The notes under the pieces: model-generated | The model's input: the letters and a program-made list of their open reading frames with translations, nothing else | Told to the model about the DNA's origin: nothing | Database searches by the model: none | NCBI GenBank assembly: GCA_903813345.2 | Contig: CAIIXF020000010.1 | Coordinates: forward strand, 37,067,425 to 37,131,424 | Reading direction: 5' to 3' | Length of the DNA: 64,000 nt | Source: Owenia fusiformis | Lineage: Eukaryota; Annelida; Polychaeta; Sabellida; Oweniidae | Part shown: positions 37,501 to 47,208 of the stretch, one piece after another | Layout of the letters: every line of letters begins with the position of its first letter | Numbering within the stretch: position 1 is the stretch's first letter | Translations under genes and position numbers: made by a program

Positions 37501-40500
37501 ATAAGTCAACATACGCGTCACTAATTATTTCAGTCCCATATCCCTTATCTTAGTTTAATCTATTTATTATTTAATACATTAATACATTTTATGTGCAGTA
37601 AACTTAGGGAGTTTCACCTGTGTTTATTTTTTTGATAACTATTCAGATGGTAATACTTCTAGGTCGGCATCTCGATCCGCGCTGTTATCTCAAACCTTAC
37701 GGAAATCACGAACAATTGTGATTGGCCAATGTAAAAAGTGATTTGATTGGCAAATGAACTTATGGTTTGTAGTATATGATTGGATAATGGAGATGACAGG
37801 TACAATTGGTTTGATTGGTCGATGTAAAAAGTGATTTGATTGGTGAATGAACTGATGGCTTTAAGTATAAGAGTTGATAATAGATATAACAGGTACAATA
37901 AATTAATTGGTCAATGTAAAACGTGATTTGATTGGTGAATGGACTGATGGCTCTTCGTATACGATTGGATAATGGGGAGGCCGGGTACAAAATACTGAGA
38001 TGACAGGCATAAACCGACTTGACGCTGTGAATGGATCACTGAAAATGAAATAATATATTTTCAAAAACATGTATCAAGTTAAACTGTACTTATTTGTGAT
38101 GCTAGCTCCAACTAGGCTTAGGAGTCTTAGTCTATAAAAATATTTTTGAAACCCAAATTAATGTTTATCGATGGCACCATGTTTCTCTTCAAGCACATAT
38201 TGGGTAATCCGTATAGAAAATAAAACATTCTATTGTCTATGGGCCCCTGAAACCTCCATGTCAACATTTGAATTTCAACATGTAATGTAATTAGTTATTT
38301 ATGACATTATAGCAACACAAAAGCTGGATATTGGCAAAACACAAACGGATATAGGTGATGATTCTACAAAGCAGCCAGGTGTGATGATACAGCCACAAGA
38401 GGGTGTAGAGGTTATTTTGCCAGGTACGATTATGTACCAATGGGTAAGAGGTATAACCAGATAGCACATAGTTTGGCCATTGGTGCAAGCTAAAGTATGA
38501 CAATCCTGTAGCATTGCATTGACCACTGCAATACTTTATTTTTTATTGTTTTTATACTCATGTTTAATATCTTCATTTTCCTCAATGGTGTTTCTTTTAT
38601 TTCAGATACCTTGCCTACCTTATCTGACTTGTTCACACTAAAATCACGCGTGTTCACCAACGAGCAGACTGTGGCTGATAACTGCAAAGTAACGTGGGCG
38701 TCCAACGGTTGCACGGTGTCCTTAACTCCCAACCCTGATCACTGTCTGAATGTTAATGTTATCGTTGAAAAAGTCTTAAATACTATTAGTGGTATTGCAG
38801 AAGCACTTCGGCTAGGCTCAATTGGGAATAATCCTATTGATTTGTCTGATTTGGTCGTAAATTATCTTGAAATCAATGTCTGTAATGAAACCTTGGAACT
38901 TTCAGCTACTTTATTTGATGATCGGGAGATAACAATTATTCCTTCTACTTTAAGTGTTACAAATATCGAGATCAACCTGTCTATTGCGGTTCCAAATAAG
39001 ACGATCACTGTGTCGTTTAATGCTACATGGGACTTTGGAGGGGTTTCATTTACTATCCTAGCAGGCTATGATAGTGGGGAATACGACATCACTGCACGCC
39101 CAGTTACATCTGATGTAACCCTTGCCACATTGTTGGGAAGTGTCGCAAATGCAGTGGTACCCGGTGATTCTACTAGTGCATTAGGTCTTTTCAATGAACT
39201 GAAGTTCAATAGCATTGTTGTAAGTGACATGAGTCTTGTTGCTAAATTTACAGATTCTGGCAATGGGTTCCAATTCTCCTTTACATCAACTGTACCTGGT
39301 CTTGGTAGTACAAACATCATGTTAAACTTCAACAGACTCAAAGAAGGAGGTAATTTCACAAATGGATTTTCATTGGCTGCCCTGATGAAAGAACTGACCC
39401 TCGCCTCAATTATTCAACATATTGGGAGCTATGATATATCTACTGTGCCTTTGATTGGTAGTTTAGCCTTTCCAGAAGTAGCGATTATTGGGGCTTCTAA
39501 AGATATTCCCGAGCTTATTGTCAACTTTACCAGTGATTCTGACGTAATGTCTTTACTACCATCAGTCACCGAGGGCATCACCCTATTGTTTACTGCAAGA
39601 TTTGACGAAGACTCAGACCCGATGAATTTCATGGTTAAATATTCTGCTCCTAAGTCAATTGGCTTTACAATTTTGCCAGGACCACAGCTTGACATCGAGG
39701 GTATCATAAACAAAGTTCTCAACTCGATCAATCTTCAGCTTCCACCTGGATTTCCATTGGCGGCGTTTCTCAGTCAAAGTCTTTCTAATATGAACTATAA
39801 CGGTGATATCAATGAGTTAAATATTCCAGTGATACTTGGAGATGACATAATAATAGTGAAACATGTGTTCGAGATAAAAGAACCTCGGATTAACTTTGTC
39901 ATAGGACTAGGAAAACCAAGGACGTTAAGCTTCGTGGCAAGTGGCACGTGGCTGATAAAGAACTATCCCATTGCACTTAGCATTAGTAAACCACCTGGAG
40001 CATCCGAATTTTTGGCATCTGCTTGTTCTGAAAAACCACTAGAAGTTGGTAAAGTCATGGCACAATTAGCGTCGTCGTTTTTTCCTGATTTCGTCGATAA
40101 TATTTTCGAGACGTTCTCAATCGAAAATCCATGTTTTGAAGTTTTGATAGGCAGCAATTTTGGTGTGAGAGTAAGTGGTACTGCAGTTATAGGTAGTTTT
40201 GATGCTTCGAAGGTAGAAGTATTAGGAGGAAAGGTAGATGGGGCTATGCTTATGGCTTTAGGCATTGTACTTGAAAAGACTAGACTCACTAGCGTTATAG
40301 ATAAACTCACTAAGGGTAACGTTGACATAACGTCAATGCCAGGTAGTAGGATATTTGACGAAAGCTCTATCGGACTCGTAATGTCAACTTATGAAATACC
40401 AACCATGGGAAGGAGTGAATTAGAATTCAGACTCACAATGTTGAGCAACACCAATACATTAGATGGTGTATCGATTGTTGTCCATATGAAACTCCCAGTT

Positions 40501-43500
40501 GCCGCAGACTGTTCGGGTGATTTCCTCTGTCGAGTTTTTAACAAGTTCTTTCCTAATCTCTCTATGGTTATGAAGGGGCGACTTGCAATTGATGACCTCC
40601 TACTCGAGTCGACGATTCCTAAAGAAATAGAGATTGCTCCAGGATTTATGCTGTCTGGTTTAGGGTTTAGAATCATTGTAAGACCATCTATGATAGAGGT
40701 AGCCCTGATAGCTAGTCTGATAATAGATGATCCTGCTTTACGTTTCTCTGGTGCGATTGGGTTTTCAACTACAGGGGCAACATTGGAGATGGCAATGGTG
40801 GAGTGTTGGCCTAAACCATTCACTATTCCGATTGTAACTATATGTGACCTATTTATTAAAATAGGCATACTACCTGAACCCACCGTCATCTCTGAGTTGC
40901 ATCTAGGGGGCCGTGCTCAAATCGGTTTGATTGACAACTCCAAAGCAAGACTCTTCAATGCATCTTTGTTTATCGGCCTCAACAAAATTGTCCCTTCTGA
41001 AAGTTATTTCTTAGGAAAAATTTCTAAATTAACGATCCCCGAAATATTAGCTGCATTTGCGTATTTCCCGAGTCTGCCAAAGGCTTTAGATGAGATAGGT
41101 TTTCCAGATGGTATTGATACATCATACTCCCAGTTTGGTAAAGTGTTACCGAATGGTGTAACAATACCCAGTGGGTTTAGATTTAACGGCACAATACAAA
41201 TAATGCGCTTTAGAGTTAGTAGTAGAATGCGCATGGACATTAATGGTATATTCATATTTCTGACAGTAGATCGGTTTAACATTGGCAATGATCTAATCAG
41301 TGTTGATGGTGATGGTGAATCTGGTCCAGAATTGTTAGTTGACGTTGGGTGGAATCCACCTAGAGCCAAGATTGATATTCAGGGGAAAGTTTGTGTGCTT
41401 AAAATATGTGCGTCTGTTAATATAACAGTCGATTCACAAGGTATTCACTTTGAAATAGGGGGTGAATTCTTAGATCTCTTTAAAGCCAAACTTACGCTTA
41501 CTGCTAGTTACACATCATTAGATTCTGCAACGTTTAGTGTATCGGGATACTTTGAGCAAACACTCTTGGATACCTTGAAGAATAAGGTGATCGATGCCAT
41601 TGATAATTTAAGTGAGGAGGCAAGTGAGGCCCTCGATACAGCCACTAAAGAACTTGAATCAGCTAAACAAAGTATGGAAAATGCAGCTGAAGATCTGCGA
41701 GCCAAGAAAGCTATTGTAAGAACGCTTGTTTCAGCCAATGCTACTTTTTATTTATAACATTACGATTAAATAACTTGTTTTTATTATAATAGTGTAGCCT
41801 TTATCAATATAATTATATATACAAAGTTTGTCATAAAAGTTATAATATATTTAAGCCTAATTGTTTAGGTGATTTGATTAGTCCACAGTGGCATATGATA
41901 GAAAAAGCTGATAGAGTGTGAAGTGGAGCCACTATCGCCGATACAAGGTTTATGTATTTTTAGGTTGATGGGATTCAAAATTCAATTAATGCCAAAGCTC
42001 GAGAGATTGGTGATCAGAAAGCAAAGATTGACGACTTGGAAAGGAAATGGAAGGACAGTGTAGAAGCTGCCGAAAGAGAGGTTGAGAAATTAGAGGATGC
42101 GAAGGCAGAGATCATTAAAATGGAAAACGAGATTAAGAAAATAGAAGACAGCTGTCCAGATGGATGTTCATCAAAGCGCAAGAAAAGTAGGAATGAATTT
42201 TACCTTATGAATAAATGTATACTGTGATTACTTAACTAGATGATGAACTTTTGAATCACAGAAAACATTTATAATTTCTCAGATGAAGTCATACACCTAT
42301 GTTTTCCTAATAACGTAATTCTTTGTGAGATTTTCACTGGAAAATCCTCAAAGCATTTCTAACATACAAAATATTCTGCTTATAATCAATTTTTATAATT
42401 ATAGGCCTAGCTTTAAAAAATGATGACAGACAATTGGTTTTTTTCTTTACATAGCGTTTGTGCATTGACCTTATTTAGATGCAATAATGTAGACATTTGC
42501 CTTCATCGGATACTTGAGAATAATAACCATTGTCAATCTGCTTTTTGAGATCCGTCTCATGTTTTATTTAGACATCAGTTAGAATTTTATATTAAAATAA
42601 CTTGAATTAAATAGCTCTCATTTTGTAATACAGGGTGGGCCAAAAAGGTAACTTAAACAAGCACGAGTTTAGTGTTTTATTTGGCACAATATTAGGCCTT
42701 GTCCAATGTATTGTCATTTCCCCAAGTTTCGTTTGTCTATCTCTAGTAGTCACGATTTTATGGCTTTTTCCAAATCGTGCCATAATAAGGGCATCGTGTA
42801 TGGAGGCCAACTTGAACGTATTGGGCGTAATTGTTCACAACAGGAGTATATACATCTTGTGTATGGCTGTCATCTTCCTCCTTATCTCTTGTTTCAAAGG
42901 GTTGTTCGTGAAGAAAATAGGCCTACAGATAAAAATCTGATGGGATTTATGTCCAGTCAGTGAGACACATATCGGCATTGTGAGCATGTTTTGTAAATGG
43001 TCATCAAATCATGGCTATTATAATTAGACCGATGCACTGAGTAGAATGAAAGAACATTGAAAGAGGTTTAATTGTTTAATTTACTTTCAACAGCATGCAA
43101 AGAGATTTAGACATGAAACTGAAATACTTTAGGGTCAGGGCTACCTAGATTGCACAACATATCTTTTATCATTAATTAAGAATTATTTATAGAATTAAAA
43201 TGATTAATTAATTAAAAATAATTTAGAATTATTTATTATTCAATTTTAACTAATAATCTTTGTGAAATAGATAAAACAAAAGCGTAAATATCCATGAACA
43301 TGAGTCAGTACACTTAAGCTAGCACCCAAAATCAATAACTACTAGATTGTCTTCCATTTCGAACAAAACAAAAAAATCCTCCCTTAACAGAAGTTCGCCG
43401 TCATTTTTAAAAACTGTAATTAAAAGCTGAATGCTTAAACGTTTTCCTGTGAAAATTTCATAAAAATTGTTGTGAATTGAAAAGGTTGGGAAAACAGAGG

Positions 43501-46500
43501 TGTATGACTTGTTCTGTCCCTGTGCTACTGTATAACCATTTTAGGAAGTATGCTAGCCTATATGAAACGATTGAATACTTCCAACAATATTCATTATTTT
43601 TTAGGAAGCATGCGACGTGGTGTACAATTACTGCATGGCGATACGATTGTTAAAGGTATGATATCTGCAAAATGTCTGTTATATTTCTTTTGTGATATAT
43701 TATGATATACAAATCGATTATTATCCCATCGAACGAAGATATATAAAATCTGTCCGTCCGTCCGTCCGGGCGATAACTCAAATACTGGTTGACGGATTTG
43801 ATTCAAATTGTATTGACATATGCTAATGGGGGTTGAACCTCTGCTCGAGAAGGAATTTTCAATAAGGCCGCTCAGTTCAAAATGGCTGCCATTTTTCGTA
43901 AAAACGTAATCTTTAATAAATCAAATACTAGTAGATGAATTTCGTTCAAGCATAATATACTCATGCCTAGGGACAAATGACCTTTGCTCAATAAGACATT
44001 TTCAAAATGGCTGCTGACTTTCAAAATAGCCGCCATTTTTCAAAAACCAAGTCAAAAACCAGCAGACAGATGTTGTTCAAGTTTTATATGCTGATGGGTA
44101 GGAACTAGGAACACAGGAGATCTGCTCGATAAGAAATTGTTAAGATGGCAGCTGTTTTTCAAAATGGCCGCCATTTTTCGCAAACGAACGTAATCGTTGA
44201 TCACTCGAATAACAGTAGACAGATTCCGTTGAAATTTAATATGTTGATGCAAAGGGACAAAGGAGCTTCGCCCAAGGAGACATTTTTAATATGGCTCCTG
44301 AATTTCAAAATGGCTGCCATTATCCGTTTAAGAACGTAATTATTGATAACTCAAATACCAGTAGACAGATTTCGTTCAAATGCTATATGATTTATCAAAA
44401 CCTGTGTTGTTCAGTGGGATTTTCTTCTCTGTGGAGTTGCTCTGTTATAGTTTTTAATTTATTTCGCACATTGTACTCAACAATTCTGCTTAAAATAAGC
44501 GTCCTCCAAGCAGGTATGGTAACAGTAGATATTTATATTTTAGATTCACTGCTGGATAAAAGACTTGATGCCAAAGAATCTAAAGGTTTCCTCCATTCTC
44601 ACACAAAACGAATCATCTCTGCTATAATGAGTAAGTATAAAGATAATTATGTTAACAAACTTGTGAAAAGAAAAAAGGAAACAGTGGAAAAAGAGCATAT
44701 TTAAAACGCGACCAGTTTAAAACAAGTAGTTATTACACATGACAAGTACTTGTTTTCATATTATTAAATAAAATGACATATGTTTGGGCGTAATTCTAAT
44801 ACCCTAGTGCAAACTAGTATCTGATCCATGCAGTTCTGTGGTACTCATTAGATATAAATTGTCTATGAAATAATATTTAGAAAATAGGATCCAAGATCGA
44901 CAAAAACGTTTCATCGGAGGCTTTAATCCATGGGAGAGTTCGAAAGAAGCATCGGAAAATGTCGCTGAAGCATTAAGACTTGAGGATGCACGGGAGTTTA
45001 CCGAAGAAACGGGTAGAGAAGCGAGTGAAAGAACTCGGGAGACCGCTGAGAGTGCTAGGGAGAGCACTGTAGAAACAGGAAGAGAGTTCAATGAGCGAAC
45101 AAGAGAGACTGTGGCAGAGACGGCGAGAGAAACTGCTGAGAAGTTGAGACTTGAGAGGATTCGAGAGGTTGCAGAATGTGCTGCTAAAGAAGCTACTAGA
45201 ACGGCATGCTTGTTACCAATAAAAGTAGGAATTTCAATGACGCAATAAAAGTATAGAAAGTAAATAATATTAAGCTCAATGCAATCAATCCAATGAGGTG
45301 TAAGAGATGTAAATTGTATATGTTTTGCAATTAGTCCAAAGAGTCTTTCCTCTTTTGCAGACACTGAGTCTTACGTTAGTCGGTTTGAAATCAGGTCTTT
45401 TTGCAATGCAATCAGCTGCGGATTTTGCTCTTAAAGTGGCTAAAGAAAACAATCTTGCATTTGAAGCAGCGAAGCTTGCGTTGGTTGGTCTCGAAGAGTC
45501 TATGAAAGGCCTCGCTAGTTCGTTGGAAGGACCGAAGGGATTGATGGACGCAACTGCTGCAGTACTTGAACAAGCACAGTGAGTATTCTGTCGTCACTGG
45601 TAAGCATCTACCTGTCTACATAAACGGAAGTAGAAGGGAAGGCATGAAAAGTGTTGTATGTTGGATTAACGTTTTAAAAATATGCCATCAACATTTAAGG
45701 ATTTAAGCCCTGAACCCAATGCATTGTCTGCTGAATCATTCCACTAAGATGTTGTTTAAAATATTTGCAAAGTTTAAGGAACAAAGCTTGAGTGGAATGA
45801 ATCAGCCACAATGCATTGAGTCTTGGGCTTATATTCTTTTCACACATTGCAAATTTTCTTATACGATATCACTTAACAGATACGAAATCACTTAAAATAA
45901 TATATTTTCAAGTTAACCTTTAGCAAGGATTATGTTGTCAACCCATCAATTTTACTTCCTTGATGTCTGTTCGGATTGTGTACATTCTCCCTCTATATCT
46001 AATATTAACTGTCTACTGTTTTGTTATACATCTTGAAATATATATGCTAAAACCAAAAATAAGTTGAACTTGAAATTGCAGACTATTCAATTTTACATTA
46101 CATTGATTTCAATGGGATTTTGCGATACCTGCTATCTTTGAAAGTGTGTAACTTCAGATCTAGAAATGCTTTTACCATGCTTTTATTTGAAAGATAATAG
46201 ATTATTCTTGAAGGCAGCGAAGCCATTTTTGGCACAAAAAAGTTATTGTGAAAGAGAAAATTGACAATTTATTACAATATGTCAAAAATGTACACCCCTT
46301 AGGTCACGTTGACCTTGTCTTGCCCTATATTGACATACTTTTTTTAGAAAATAAAACATTTCCGAAGAAGTGATTGAATAAGGCTTACAACAGTACCAAC
46401 AATAATGAAATCAGACAAGTAGTAAAATCGCAGAGGGGGTCCAAATGTAATAAAAAAGGTTGCAGACATTAGAGTTAACGGAAGAAGGGAAGGATAAAAA

Positions 46501-47148
46501 GTGTAATATGTTTGATGCAACTTTTTCTATAAAACATGCCAGTGTTCTTATTTGATTTTCCAAAAAAGAATAGGGATATCTGATCTGATCAAGTATAAAG
46601 ATTTTAAAAGATTGAAAAAAACATATGAGGAAAGGTCGCAATTCAATTTTCAAATGATTATTCTTAAACAAAGTCTGCCTGAGAACATTTTGACTTATTA
46701 GAAATAAACATTGAATGATGGGTGTGAACACTTACATTTTTGACGTAGATTCGTAAAGTAGAATATTTGCAATATATTTAATTTGAATGATATCGAAGAT
46801 TCTAAAGTAAAATGCATGTAGCTCATTTTAAAATTTGAATTTTACTATTATAGATCCGTAGTGCTAACCGCCCAAGCCGTTTTGGATGGCGTGAATAGGC
46901 TACAAAAGGCTGGTCTGAACGCTCTCTCCTTCATCACTCAATTCGGCCTCGGGGGTATCATTAATATAAAAAAGCTTAGATTTAACGTAGCCCTTGCCGT
47001 CGCAGAGACTGGTGAATTCAGTGGTACGATAGTAGTGTCATTCCTTGGACGACCAGACGATACATTCTCTTTCCAGATAAAGGTGAAATATGTGGAAGAT
47101 ATGGTTGCTATATTAGTGGATAGAGTGAAAGATCTACTTAAATTGTAA
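25440..47148 (+). CDS. Gene A: secreted modular EGF/DUF3011/giant-repeat protein (16 coding exons)
   Basis: Proposed join: 25440-25500, 28407-28499, 28615-28653, 29052-29168, 32635-32758, 33051-33208, 34839-34962, 35259-35416, 38313-38423, 38606-41715, 41964-42186, 43605-43655, 44544-44630, 44881-45224, 45361-45578, 46854-47148. These sum to 5,313 nt, exactly 1,771 codons, with all phases matching. The product (1,770 residues) would have a signal peptide (1-20), an EGF-like module (21-51), a short linker, EGF 2 (65-103), two DUF3011-like modules (104-197, 198-291), a linker, a beta-rich giant region (about 329-1330), coiled coils and basic sites (1330-1600), and a C-terminal domain (1673-1770). 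It should be secreted. No homologous family is recognised for the giant region, so the function is open. A tandem paralogue starts at 56136. Confidence 0.72.
26508..27436. mobile_element. Inverted-repeat element in gene A intron (IR-D)
   Basis: Left end TTTACACTACACGCCACATT, right end AATGTCACGTGTAGTGTAAAT, with the palindromic CCAAGACGTCTTGG just inside both ends. The motif AAGACGTCTT recurs in the left part. The left arm of a second inverted repeat (26751-28098) lies inside it, while that repeat's right arm lies outside. Confidence 0.65.
26751..28098. mobile_element. Large inverted repeat crossing IR-D (IR-E)
   Basis: The arms are about 26751-27225 and 27640-28098, complementary with high identity. 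They start GGCTGGTATCGAAAAATGTG and end at the complement TTTTTCGATACCAGCC. Both contain GCTGTGACGGAGC twice. CAGAT stands just outside the left end (26743-26749 region) and the right end (28100-28104), a possible 5 bp target duplication. Short frames inside are not convincing genes. Confidence 0.7.
28100..28277. mobile_element. Right arm of foldback family C, copy 3
   Basis: It matches the right arms at 14280-14464 and 57970-58160 (CAGAGAGTTGGATTGATATT, ACTTGCCATACTGCACATGG). The flank that follows also matches gene B after 58160, so this copy predates the gene A/gene B duplication and lost its left part here. Confidence 0.8.
28407..28499 (+). CDS. Gene A exon: degenerate EGF-like module 1
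   Basis: A 93 bp exon, phase 1 at both ends (TTTTGTAG| and |GTGAGT). It encodes [18 protein letters not shown], then [13 protein letters not shown]. The spacing of the last three cysteines (C-x-C-x8-C) and the GGYQC motif are EGF-like. Against EGF 2, the cysteines expected at positions 1 and 3 are missing (the third is Pro). In EGF domains those two form one disulfide, so the pair appears to have been lost together. It would be the N-terminus of the mature protein. Confidence 0.7.
28615..28653 (+). CDS. Gene A exon: 13-codon linker
   Basis: A 39 bp exon between CATTTTTAG and GTAAGT, phase 1 on both sides, encoding [13 protein letters not shown]. It adds one cysteine before EGF 2. Very small, so it depends on the matching phases and good splice sites rather than on homology. 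Confidence 0.55.
29052..29168 (+). CDS. Gene A exon: EGF-like domain 2
   Basis: A 117 bp exon, phase 1 at both ends (TTTTTGCAG| and |GTAAGA). It carries all six EGF cysteines: [26 protein letters not shown], then [11 protein letters not shown]. Spacing is C-x4-C-x6-C-x9-C-x-C-x8-C. EGF domains in secreted and membrane proteins mediate protein contacts. A single-exon, 1-1 phase EGF is the classic shuffled module. The start is fixed by the acceptor and the frame shared with the exon before. Confidence 0.85.
29878..31171. mobile_element. 1.3 kb transposon with GGAGCG subterminal repeats
   Basis: Inverted termini CACGGTGTATAACCCAAACG and its complement CGTTTGGGTTATACACCGTG, extending to about 50 bp with CTACATGCACGACGGAGCG. 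GGTAA flanks both ends (29873-29877, 31172-31176) as a 5 bp target duplication. The motif AAACGCTCCG/CGGAGCGTTT recurs inside near 30312, 30678, 30708, 31096 and 31127 in both orientations, like transposase-binding subterminal repeats. It has no transposase. It contains the small split reading frame at 29956-30487. The superfamily is unknown. Confidence 0.8.
29956..30487 (+). CDS. Putative two-exon mini-gene inside the transposon
   Basis: ATG at 29956 starts [10 protein letters not shown], and the exon ends at 29985 before GTAAGT, in phase 0. An acceptor (TCATTTTCAG) at 30379 leads to 30380-30487, in frame, encoding [19 protein letters not shown], then [16 protein letters not shown] and TGA. 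The joined product is 45 residues and partly amphipathic-helical. Both splice signals are good and the frame holds, so it may be a captured host gene 5' end or a cargo gene of the element. No family is recognised. Confidence 0.35.
31908..31978 (+). tRNA. tRNA-like sequence (tRNA pseudogene or SINE head)
   Basis: TGGCCTAATGG at 31917-31927 is a perfect pol III box A, and GAGTTCGAGCC at 31950-31960 is a near-consensus box B at the right distance. An anticodon-type hairpin TCCG..CGGA lies between them. The acceptor ends do not pair well and the T stem has a mismatch, so it is not an intact tRNA. It resembles degenerate arginine-type tRNAs. Confidence 0.45.
32005..32275. repeat. About 56 bp tandem repeat, four to five units
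   Basis: Units of TGGCACCACCCCATTGGTTT, then GTACAGGCGAGCACCACCCC, then ATAGAGTTATACAGGC. It follows directly on the tRNA-like sequence. Confidence 0.85.
32635..33208 (+). CDS. Gene A exons: DUF3011-like module 1
   Basis: Exons 32635-32758 (phase 1 in, 2 out) and 33051-33208 (phase 2 in, 1 out) encode about 94 residues. They read [17 protein letters not shown], then [19 protein letters not shown], then [18 protein letters not shown], followed by a Thr/Pro linker [12 protein letters not shown]. The C..CxS, WG(F)xY, IWVxxGCRGxF order matches the DUF3011 family (Pfam PF11218), whose function is not established. The Thr/Pro tail may be O-glycosylated. The pair of exons forms one 1-1 phase module. 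Confidence 0.8.
34839..35416 (+). CDS. Gene A exons: DUF3011-like module 2
   Basis: Exons 34839-34962 and 35259-35416, same lengths and phases as module 1. The first exon is base-for-base identical to 32635-32758. The second differs at a few residues (WGLNYE for [20 protein letters not shown] for [14 protein letters not shown]). All cysteines and the [12 protein letters not shown] motif are kept, and neither copy has a stop or frameshift, so both modules could be used. This would place two adjacent domains between EGF 2 and the linker exon. Confidence 0.8.
36560..37440. repeat. Third, intron-only copy of the duplicated block
   Basis: 36590-37435 repeats 35725-36545 nearly identically with an offset of 867 bp. 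It includes TTTTACAGAATAGATATCC, the TTGCTGCTTAAACAGCAGC segment and the end GACACCCTGTATACCAGGG. It contains no DUF3011 exon. Confidence 0.85.
37665..37995. repeat. About 100 bp tandem repeat in a gene A intron
   Basis: Three to four units of GATGACAGGTACAATTGGTT, TGATTGGTCAATGTAAAAAG, TGATTTGATTGGTGAATG. The same array is found in gene B at 61775-62060. Confidence 0.85.
38313..38423 (+). CDS. Gene A exon: 37-codon linker
   Basis: An exon between ATTATAG and GTACGA, phase 1 at both ends, encoding [16 protein letters not shown], then [21 protein letters not shown]. It has no cysteine. The equivalent in gene B (62381-62491) keeps the frame and length with a few substitutions, which supports it as coding. 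It connects the cysteine-rich modules to the giant region. Confidence 0.75.
38606..41715 (+). CDS. Gene A giant exon, about 1,036 codons of unknown beta-rich sequence
   Basis: The exon starts after TTTATTTCAG in phase 1 (the Met at 38560 is intronic) and ends in phase 0 at ATT|GTAAGA. It begins [15 protein letters not shown]. The sequence alternates hydrophobic and polar residues over long stretches, as in beta-sheet. Blocks such as [33 protein letters not shown] and [16 protein letters not shown] suggest diverged repeats of a helix-plus-sheet unit. There are about ten N-glycosylation sequons (NETL, NKTI, NATW, NFTS, NLSM) and scattered cysteines. The last 60 residues turn helical and Glu/Lys-rich. 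No Pfam family is recognised. The gene B copy (62701 onward) is about 95% identical. Confidence 0.8.
41964..42186 (+). CDS. Gene A exon: coiled coil ending in a basic cleavage site
   Basis: Starts after TATTTTTAG in phase 0 and ends in phase 1 before GTAGGA. It encodes a charged coiled coil ([51 protein letters not shown]) followed by [12 protein letters not shown]. Joined to the next exon the sequence becomes RKKR-S, a full furin consensus (R-x-K/R-R). It continues the helix started at the end of the giant exon. Confidence 0.75.
43605..43655 (+). CDS. Gene A exon: 17-codon basic segment
   Basis: Bounded by TTTTTTAG and GTATGA, phase 1 at both ends, encoding [16 protein letters not shown] after the split arginine codon. 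It has good splice sites and a matching phase but is short, so it is less certain than its neighbours. Confidence 0.55.
43750..44400. repeat. Tandem repeat with AAAATGGCTGCC motifs in a gene A intron
   Basis: Begins with GTCCGTCCGTCCGTCCGGGC and contains about four 140-150 bp units with AAAACGTAATC, CAGTAGACAGATTTCGTTC and CAAAATGGCTGCCATT. The combination of a GTCC microsatellite and ATGGC-bearing tandem units recalls the insertion at 19811-21467. Confidence 0.7.
44544..44630 (+). CDS. Gene A exon: 29-codon basic helix
   Basis: Between ATATTTTAG and GTAAGT, phase 1 at both ends. It encodes [16 protein letters not shown], then [13 protein letters not shown]. Two KR dibasic pairs are present. 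The larger open frame around it (from 44291) reads repeat and intron sequence and is not protein. Confidence 0.65.
44881..45224 (+). CDS. Gene A exon: heptad-repeat coiled coil after a second RQKR site
   Basis: Starts after AATATTTAG in phase 1 and ends in phase 0 at AAA|GTAGGA. After [10 protein letters not shown] (a furin-type R-x-K-R site at 44898-44909) comes [11 protein letters not shown], then a long Glu/Arg/Thr helix. Heptads include [21 protein letters not shown] and ETARETA. The exon closes with [16 protein letters not shown]. It is an extended amphipathic helix, probably a coiled coil for self-association. Confidence 0.75.
45361..45578 (+). CDS. Gene A exon: Ala/Leu-rich helical segment
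   Basis: After TCTTTTGCAG, phase 0 in, phase 2 out before GTGAGT. It encodes [18 protein letters not shown], then [20 protein letters not shown] and [17 protein letters not shown]. It has predicted helices with no cysteine and continues directly into the terminal exon. Confidence 0.75.
46854..47148 (+). CDS. Gene A terminal exon: C-terminal helix-sheet domain
   Basis: After TATTATAG in phase 2, it runs 98 codons to TAA at 47146-47148. It encodes [20 protein letters not shown], then [35 protein letters not shown] and [19 protein letters not shown]. The helix, then amphipathic strands, then helix resembles the unit that seems to repeat in the giant exon, so it may be a terminal member of the same repeat. 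Confidence 0.75.
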
Positions 47149-47202
47149 TTGTTGTTTGTGAACAAACGTTATCGTATAATGATTATTCAGAATTTCACGA
47201 TT

Positions 47203-47208
47203 AATAAA
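47203..47208 (+). terminator. Polyadenylation signal of gene A
   Basis: AATAAA 55 bp after the stop codon, the first and best candidate. Confidence 0.65.

Noticed and set aside
38560-38605. Methionine at 38560 as the start of a 1,065-residue protein
   Set aside because: It lies in the intron before the acceptor TTTATTTCAG at 38605. The same intronic frame is found in gene B, and upstream phase-1 exons with a signal peptide fit better.
41716-41757. Continuation of the giant exon to the stop at 41757
   Set aside because: A good donor (GTAAGA) at 41716 and an in-frame coiled-coil exon at 41964 continue the helix; the tail after the donor has no charge pattern.
44291-44704. A 137-residue open frame
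   Set aside because: It runs through tandem repeat and intron; only 44544-44630 has splice sites and a matching phase.
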